Under the pieces are notes generated by a model. That model ran no database searches and was not told the DNA's origin. It worked only from the letters and a program-made list of their open reading frames with translations. 10,554 bases of DNA, taken from NCBI GenBank assembly GCA_903911455.1, contig CAIWDQ010000165.1, positions 1 through 10,554 of the forward strand, read 5' to 3'. The translations under genes and the position numbers were made by a program. Origin of the DNA: an uncultured bacterium (lineage in GTDB: Bacteria; Bacteroidota; Bacteroidia; Bacteroidales; JACABE01). Below are positions 6,408 to 10,554 of this stretch, piece after piece; the stretch's first letter is position 1; each line of letters begins with the position of its first letter.

Positions 6408-7700
6408 GTGAACAGAAAGATTCTAAGGCTTGCAATTCCTAATATTATAAGTAATATATCAGTCCCATTACTGGGAATGGTTGACGTTGGGCTAATGGGA
6501 CACATTGGTTCCACTACTGCTATTGGTGCAATCGCCATAGGTGCTATGATCTTTAATTTCATATTCTGGGCTTTTGGATTCTTGCGTATGGGTACAAGTG
6601 GTTTCACTGCTCAGGCTTATGGCAAAAGAGATTTAAACGAATCTGTTGCCATTCTTTCACGTTCTGTTATTCTTGCATTAGCTAGTGGAATATTCCTTAT
6701 AATTCTTCAGGGTCCTATTGCTATTATTGGTTTTAAATTGTGTGGTGCAGGCGATGAAGTTGTTAGCATGGCTTCTACTTATTATTATATCCGTATTTAT
6801 GCGGCACCTGCCACTATAATATTGTATGCTTTGCTGGGTTGGTTTATTGGTATGCAGAATGCTAAGACACCTATGTTGATTGCTGTTTTTGTAAATGTGA
6901 TTAATATTGTCTATAGTCTTTTCTTTATAAAAGTGTTGGGGATGAAGGTAGAGGGGATTGCTTTAGGCTCTATGCTGGCACAATATACAGGCTTGTTGTT
7001 TGCTATTGTTTTGTGGTTTAAATATTATGGTAAGCTTATTAAATATTTTAGTATATCAAAGCTTAAAGATATTAAAGCCTTTAAGAACTTCTTATATGTT
7101 AACAAAGATATCTTTATCAGGACATTGCTTTTAATAGTAACTATTTCTTTCTTTACTTCCGAATCTGCTCGCTTTGGCGATACTGTTTTAGCATCCAACA
7201 CATTGTTATACCAATTCTTTATATTCTTTTCTTACTTTATGGATGGCTTTGCCTATGCTGCCGAATCATTAGTAGGCAAATATGTAGGAGCTAACGATAA
7301 ATTAAAGCTACATTCAACAATTAAACTCTTATTTAAGTGGGGATTTGGCATTGCTCTGGCATTTACTATTATCTATTTATGCTTTGGCAGGATGTTAATT
7401 ACATTATTAACAAATGATATCAGTATTATACAATTTACAAATACTAATATATACTTAATATATCTGTTGCCAATAGTAACATTTGCAGCCTTTTTGTGGG
7501 ATGGCATATATGTGGGAGCAACAGCCTCCGTTGCAATGCGTAATTCAATGCTAATTGCAACGCTTATATTATTTTTCCCTCTTTATTATTTAGTATTACA
7601 TCAATACAATAACACAGGCCTGTGGATTGCCTTCCTGTTGTTTTTAGCCTCAAGAGGAATATTATTACAAGTGTTTTCACGAAAGTATATTTATAAATAA
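6408..7700 (+). CDS. MATE family efflux transporter, DinF-like
   Basis: A 430-residue polytopic inner-membrane protein with about 12 hydrophobic segments, typical of cation-coupled MATE antiporters that expel drugs or metabolites. The N-terminus MNRKILRLAIPNIISN followed by the first helix with Asp26 (VDVGLMGHIGS) matches the DinF branch, where an Asp in helix 1 is a proton/cation-coupling residue. The loop GFLRMGTSGFTAQAYGKRD (57-75) is another DinF-type landmark. The start is GTG at 6408; it is chosen because MATE similarity begins exactly at this residue and no nearby in-frame ATG precedes it. It is last in the run with the SMR and SDR genes and converges with the surface-protein gene, 68 bp away. 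The substrate cannot be read from sequence. No promoter is evident in the 55-bp gap before it, so it is probably co-transcribed. Confidence 0.92.
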   Translation: MNRKILRLAIPNIISNISVPLLGMVDVGLMGHIGSTTAIGAIAIGAMIFNFIFWAFGFLRMGTSGFTAQAYGKRDLNESVAILSRSVILALASGIFLIILQGPIAIIGFKLCGAGDEVVSMASTYYYIRIYAAPATIILYALLGWFIGMQNAKTPMLIAVFVNVINIVYSLFFIKVLGMKVEGIALGSMLAQYTGLLFAIVLWFKYYGKLIKYFSISKLKDIKAFKNFLYVNKDIFIRTLLLIVTISFFTSESARFGDTVLASNTLLYQFFIFFSYFMDGFAYAAESLVGKYVGANDKLKLHSTIKLLFKWGFGIALAFTIIYLCFGRMLITLLTNDISIIQFTNTNIYLIYLLPIVTFAAFLWDGIYVGATASVAMRNSMLIATLILFFPLYYLVLHQYNNTGLWIAFLLFLASRGILLQVFSRKYIYK

Positions 7701-7715
7701 AATTATGAATTATTT

Positions 7716-7750
7716 TTATATTTATAACCGAAGACAGGGTTTAAATATAA
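7716..7750. terminator. AT-rich hairpin between convergent genes
   Basis: TTATATTTATAACC (7716-7729) pairs with GGTTTAAATATAA (7738-7750), giving about 13 bp with one bulged T and an 8-nt loop. It lies 15 bp after the MATE stop and 18 bp after the stop of the opposite-strand gene, the right place for a shared terminator. There is no U tract on either strand after the stem, so it is not a classic intrinsic terminator. It may stop transcription weakly or protect 3' ends. Confidence 0.5.
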
Positions 7751-7768
7751 ATGAGGAGAAGAAACAAA

Positions 7769-10210
7769 TTACTCCTTAATTAAACTCACCTGTCCTTTTA
7801 TTATTCCTTTTTCTTTTAGTATAACTTTATAAAGCCCTGCTTTAAATCTTTGTGTGTTTATTTCTTTTTGTGAAGATGCTTTTGCAAGCTTTTCTTCATA
7901 CACTAATTGCCCTAGGGTATTATATATATGTATATCTCCTTCGTTGTTTAGTTGTGGGTAGCTTATTGTTGTGTGGTTTGATGTAGGATTTGGATGGATA
8001 GAAATATTATTGTTTAAGCTATTTTCATTTATTCCAAAAGTTGATGAGAAATTTGCAACTAAATTTCTATTGGTATTGGTTATAAAAGAATAATTAGAAT
8101 TAGCACTAACAATAATACCATTTTCTGTCCAATTTAGAAAAATATAACCTGTACTTGGTACAGCTATTACTGTACAATTTTGATTATAACCATACACCCC
8201 ACCTCCTAACAGAGTACCACCAATAGCAGGATTAGATGAAATTACTATTGTATCATTAACATGTGAGAAAAATGCAACAAGGTGTCTATTTCCTATAACA
8301 TTAAAAGTATAATTAGGATTGGTGCTTTTAATAATTCCATTTTCAGTCCAATTAACAAAATAATAACTTGTGTCAGGATTAGCACTAACAGTACAAGACT
8401 GATTTAAACTATATATTCCATCTCCTGTTGTTGTCCCACCTATTGATTGATATACTGAAGTTATTATTGTGTCATTTGCAAGTGGCAACTTCCATACTCC
8501 ATAATCAGAAGTGCCTGCAAATAGGCAATTATTGTTTAAAGCTAAAGAATATGCTTTAAAATTATATGGTCCTTCACCTAAATTTGTCCAATTGTTTCCA
8601 TTATTTGTTGACAAATAAACATAACTTCCTGTTCCAGCAAAAATATTATTACCATTGATTAAAATAGACCAAATAGAGTTATACTGAAGTCCTAAACAAG
8701 TGTATGTATTACCATTATCAGTTGACCGAAATATTCCATCCATGAAAGAACCTACAAAAATATTATTCCCACTTATCCCAATTGAATAAGCCTGAGTTAC
8801 TGGAAAATTTGTAAGTGTCCAGGAAATACCATAATTAGTGGATATATAAATACCACCACCGTAAACTCCAGCAACAACTTTATTCCCATTTACGGCTATT
8901 GAAAGGACTATCATTCCTAAAATACCTGATTGAGTCCAAGTATTCCCATTATTTATGGATTTATATATTCCATTATCAGTAGCTGCATATATTTTATTAC
9001 TATCAACAGCTAATGCAAAAACAGCTTGAGGATGTATACCTGTTGAATCATTTATCCAAGTACTTCCGTTATTACTAGAAATAAAAGGTCCAAAGTCTAT
9101 TGTACCTGCAAAGATATTATTACTATTATTAGCTAATGAGTAAAATGCTGGATTATAATTTAATCCTGTAGTTAAATTATTCCAACTATTCCCATTATTT
9201 GATGAAGTAAAAAGACCATTATAATATGTTCCAGCATAAATATTATTCCCAAAAGTAGTTAAAGAGCGTATATCAGTGTTAATTAAATTTGTGTTTTTTT
9301 CATTCCATGATAAACCATTATTAGTAGAAAGATATGCACCTGCTTGACTACATATAAATAATGTGTCAACATTAGAATAAATTGAATTTATTCTTAAATT
9401 TGTAAACCCAGTTAAAGTCCAACTAGTCCCATTATTAATAGATGAAAACAAACCTATATAAGTTCCTGCATAAATTTTATTATTATTATATACTAAAGTA
9501 TAAATACTTTGATATTGTAATCCGATTAAATTCCAATTCCCTCCATTATTTGTTGACAAGTAAATACCTTGTGAAGTCCCTGCAAAAATGTTTGAACCAT
9601 TTATTAAAATTGAAAATACATCAACTGCTGTTGGGATACCAGAGCTAATAGAAGTCCAACTATTACCATAATTAGTAGATAAAAACACACCAACATCAGT
9701 ACCAATATAAATATTATTGCCATTCTTATTAATTGTGAAAATTGGTGTACTAGATGGTAACCCATAATTAATATCTGTCCATGTATTACCATTATTTGAT
9801 GATATATAAATCCCCTGATCAGTACCAGCAATAATATCATTTCCATTTATTAGAAATGTATTTATACTGTACACATAAAAAGGTGTTGGATATACCCAAG
9901 TCCAGTTTTGTCCTAAATTTGATGAATAATAAATACCAAGGAAGTTCCCTCCTATAATTATTGAATTCCCTTTAATTGCAACAGTTCTAATCAAAATACT
10001 ATCAGAACCTAAGCCAGTATTAATTGTAGTCCAGGAATTGCCATAATTTGTCGATTTATGTAATCCTGAACTAGTATTAATAATAAAAGTCGAGTCTAAC
10101 TTAAATATTGATTTTACTGGCCCACCATATGGGCCGTTACATTGTTGCCACTGAGCATTTGCAATATTTATTGTAAAGATTGCAACTATGATAAAATAAA
10201 ATTTTTTCAT
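7769..10210 (-). CDS. Secreted Asp-box beta-propeller protein with T9SS sorting domain
   Basis: An 813-residue exported protein. Residues 1-19 form a signal peptide (MKKFYF, hydrophobic core, ANA before Gln20). Residues 45-575 hold about 13 Asp-box repeats (S-x-N-x-G-x-S/T-W) beginning at 53, 96, 137, 178, 219, 257, 295, 336, 378, 418, 457, 496 and 534, about 40 residues apart; such BNR-like repeats build beta-propellers, as in sortilin and sialidases. Two InlB/Flg_new-type beta repeats follow (about 579-650 and 652-722, each with NWTENGII). A T9SS C-terminal domain (733-813) has HPNPTSN, YNTLGQLV and FKAGLYKV. The protein should be exported by Sec, then moved through the outer membrane by T9SS and held at the surface or released. 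No sialidase catalytic residues are recognisable, so a binding or adhesive role is more likely. The start at 10210 is preferred over an ATG 31 codons upstream because the signal peptide begins there. It has its own upstream region and faces the MATE gene. Confidence 0.9.
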   Translation of the reverse strand: MKKFYFIIVAIFTINIANAQWQQCNGPYGGPVKSIFKLDSTFIINTSSGLHKSTNYGNSWTTINTGLGSDSILIRTVAIKGNSIIIGGNFLGIYYSSNLGQNWTWVYPTPFYVYSINTFLINGNDIIAGTDQGIYISSNNGNTWTDINYGLPSSTPIFTINKNGNNIYIGTDVGVFLSTNYGNSWTSISSGIPTAVDVFSILINGSNIFAGTSQGIYLSTNNGGNWNLIGLQYQSIYTLVYNNNKIYAGTYIGLFSSINNGTSWTLTGFTNLRINSIYSNVDTLFICSQAGAYLSTNNGLSWNEKNTNLINTDIRSLTTFGNNIYAGTYYNGLFTSSNNGNSWNNLTTGLNYNPAFYSLANNSNNIFAGTIDFGPFISSNNGSTWINDSTGIHPQAVFALAVDSNKIYAATDNGIYKSINNGNTWTQSGILGMIVLSIAVNGNKVVAGVYGGGIYISTNYGISWTLTNFPVTQAYSIGISGNNIFVGSFMDGIFRSTDNGNTYTCLGLQYNSIWSILINGNNIFAGTGSYVYLSTNNGNNWTNLGEGPYNFKAYSLALNNNCLFAGTSDYGVWKLPLANDTIITSVYQSIGGTTTGDGIYSLNQSCTVSANPDTSYYFVNWTENGIIKSTNPNYTFNVIGNRHLVAFFSHVNDTIVISSNPAIGGTLLGGGVYGYNQNCTVIAVPSTGYIFLNWTENGIIVSANSNYSFITNTNRNLVANFSSTFGINENSLNNNISIHPNPTSNHTTISYPQLNNEGDIHIYNTLGQLVYEEKLAKASSQKEINTQRFKAGLYKVILKEKGIIKGQVSLIKE
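7772..8014 (-). other. T9SS C-terminal sorting domain region of the surface protein
   Basis: This codes for residues 733-813, which match the type A Por-secretion sorting domain: an N-P motif (HPNPTSN), the central YNTLGQLV and the C-terminal FKAGLYKVILK followed by a basic end. In known T9SS substrates this domain is recognised by the translocon and removed at the surface by the sortase PorU. No T9SS machinery genes are in the window. Confidence 0.85.
8045..8476 (-). repeat. Two tandem InlB-type beta repeats
   Basis: Codons 579-650 and 652-722 encode two closely similar units of about 71 residues. Each runs from DTI-I through a GGT...G-GxY glycine turn, a strand with C-T-V, then NWTENGII, N-Y-F and a closing N-LVA-F. 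This pattern is typical of the divergent InlB B-repeat found before T9SS tails in Bacteroidota surface proteins, where it probably acts as a stalk. Confidence 0.8.
8486..10093 (-). repeat. Asp-box (BNR-like) repeat array
   Basis: Thirteen copies of an Asp-box turn spaced 37-43 residues apart (mostly 38-42) are visible. Each unit follows the pattern I/L-x-x-x-G-N-x-I-x-A-G-T-x-x-G-I-Y-x-S-x-N-N-G-x-x-W. The twelfth box ends in Tyr rather than Trp, and a final FAGTSDYGVW unit lacks the box itself. Thirteen or fourteen units suggest two stacked propellers of six to eight blades, as in sortilin-like or Ycf48-like folds. DNA repeats are diverged, so this is an old array. Confidence 0.85.
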
Positions 10211-10235
10211 AAAAGAGTTTATTAAATATAGACAG

Positions 10236-10243
10236 CAAATATA
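10236..10243 (-). promoter_or_regulatory. Candidate -7 promoter box for the surface-protein gene
   Basis: On the - strand this reads TATATTTG followed by C, a full TAnnTTTG match. Transcription would begin near 10229, about 20 nt before the ATG at 10210. A clear -33 TTG box is not present at the expected distance, so the promoter could be weak or need an activator. It also supports 10210 as the start: the longer reading frame would begin upstream of this promoter. Confidence 0.45.
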
Positions 10244-10337
10244 CGAAATATTTATTATAAAGGTTAAGAAAAGTGAAAATATTTTACATTCTTTTTTTAC
10301 CAAAAATAAAAATTAAATCCTTAAAAGAATAAAAAAA

Positions 10338-10362
10338 CATCTTTTTCACCAAAAAAAGGATG
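10338..10362. repeat. Small hairpin near the sigma-54 start point
   Basis: CATCTTTTT (10338-10346) can pair with AAAAA-G-GATG (10353-10362) with one bulged G and a 6-nt loop. It overlaps the start point predicted for the sigma-54-like promoter (about 10359, - strand), so it would lie at the very 5' end of such a transcript. Most of the stem is A-T and could be fortuitous. Confidence 0.25.
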
Positions 10363-10370
10363 CCCTCTAC

Positions 10371-10388
10371 ACAAATACCGTGCCAAAG
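10371..10388 (-). promoter_or_regulatory. Sigma-54 (RpoN) type -24/-12 promoter
   Basis: The - strand reads CTTTGGCACGGTATTTGT. This matches the RpoN consensus TGGCACG-N4-TTGC through TGGCACG, 4 bp, TTG, with only the final C of GC replaced by T. The distance between the -24 GG and the -12 G is the exact 12 bp required. Transcription would start near 10359 and read toward the surface-protein gene with a leader of about 150 nt. Sigma-54 needs an AAA+ enhancer-binding activator, and the dyad repeats at 10494 and 10536 lie at a suitable distance upstream. Confidence 0.6.
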
Positions 10389-10468
10389 CTGTTTTTTAAG
10401 AATAATCATAATAGGCGTGTAATTAGGGTTTTGAATTGTGATAATTGTTTGTTAAATTTTACTTATAG

Positions 10469-10552
10469 TACTTTGAAATTTTTAAATGACATTAGTAAGC
10501 TTCCGAAGACTACTTTGAAATTTTAAAACGCAATAAGTAAGCTTCCGAAGAC
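10469..10552. repeat. 42-bp tandem repeat with embedded dyad
   Basis: Two 42-bp units lie back to back (10469-10510 and 10511-10552). Both start TACTTTGAAATTTT and end AGTAAGCTTCCGAAGAC, while the 11 bp between differ. Across the junction the sequence forms an imperfect palindrome, AGTA-N2-CTTC-N-GAAG-N2-TACT (10494-10514); a second copy begins at 10536 and runs to the window edge, where the last half-site is not conserved. The 42-bp period equals four DNA turns, so dyads would face the same side of the helix, as expected for paired protein binding sites. Confidence 0.75.
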
Positions 10553-10554
10553 CA

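Larger units (their letters stand above)
10211..10554. other. Non-coding upstream region of the surface-protein gene
   Basis: No believable gene lies in these 344 bases. The contents, from the gene outward, are a -7 box (10236-10243), an AT-rich stretch, a small hairpin (10338-10362), a sigma-54-like promoter on the - strand (10371-10388), about 80 bp of AT-rich DNA, and a 42-bp tandem repeat (10469-10552) at the window edge. Confidence 0.7.

Noticed and set aside
9442..9846. Short reading frames on either strand inside the Asp-box array
   Set aside because: These low-complexity Leu/Ile/Tyr-rich frames come from the repetitive AT-rich coding sequence of the surface protein read in other frames.
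7769..10210. Sialidase enzyme assignment based on Asp-boxes
   Set aside because: Asp-boxes are structural turns shared by many propellers. The arginine triad and catalytic residues of sialidases are not recognisable.
10211..10303. N-terminal extension of the surface-protein reading frame by 31 codons
   Set aside because: The signal peptide begins at the ATG at 10210. The extension would place another hydrophobic segment before it, and a -7 promoter box (10236-10243) lies inside the extension.
10360..10422. A 20-codon ATG reading frame encoding a small Cys-x-x-Cys peptide
   Set aside because: It is very short, has no promoter or family resemblance, and overlaps the sigma-54-like element, which explains the sequence better.
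10469..10552. CRISPR-like repeat-spacer pattern
   Set aside because: Only two units exist, the variable part is just 11 bp, and no cas gene is present. A tandem binding-site repeat fits better.

Overview
The window looks like a chromosomal segment from an AT-rich member of the Bacteroidota, probably Bacteroidales-like. Three things point there: a DUF4290 gene directly upstream of murA, a surface protein with a type IX secretion (T9SS) C-terminal sorting domain, and several candidate promoters with the TAnnTTTG -7 box used by the Bacteroidota primary sigma factor. No Shine-Dalgarno sequence stands out before the starts, which also fits the phylum. No rRNA, tRNA, insertion sequence or CRISPR array is visible.

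Layout on the + strand. Positions 1-266 are non-coding, with a perfect 18-bp tandem repeat and a short palindrome. A UvrD/PcrA-type DNA helicase follows (267-2564, TTG start). Next is a two-gene unit of a DUF4290 protein (2714-3352) and murA (3381-4688). MurA carries Asp at the position of the fosfomycin-reactive catalytic cysteine. After a 174-bp gap with a good promoter candidate comes a three-gene, operon-like run: a small multidrug resistance (SMR) transporter (4863-5177), an extended SDR of the thioester/acyl-reductase type (5192-6352) and a DinF-like MATE transporter (6408-7700, GTG start). An inverted repeat at 7716-7750 separates this run from a convergent gene.

On the - strand, 7769-10210 encodes a secreted protein of 813 residues. 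It has a signal peptide, about 13 Asp-box (BNR-like) beta-propeller repeats, two InlB-type beta repeats and a T9SS sorting tail. Its upstream region (10211-10554) is the most interesting non-coding stretch. It holds a TATATTTG -7 box close to the start, a strong sigma-54 (-24/-12) match about 165 bp from the start, and, 110-195 bp further upstream, a 42-bp tandem repeat carrying a dyad. The spacing is exactly four helical turns, which suggests enhancer sites for a sigma-54 activator.

The left half is housekeeping (DNA repair, peptidoglycan precursor synthesis). The middle is a possible modify-and-export cassette. The right part is a surface protein with apparently elaborate control. I see no clearly new system. 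The best candidates for a second look are the sigma-54/dyad arrangement and the SMR-SDR-MATE cassette.
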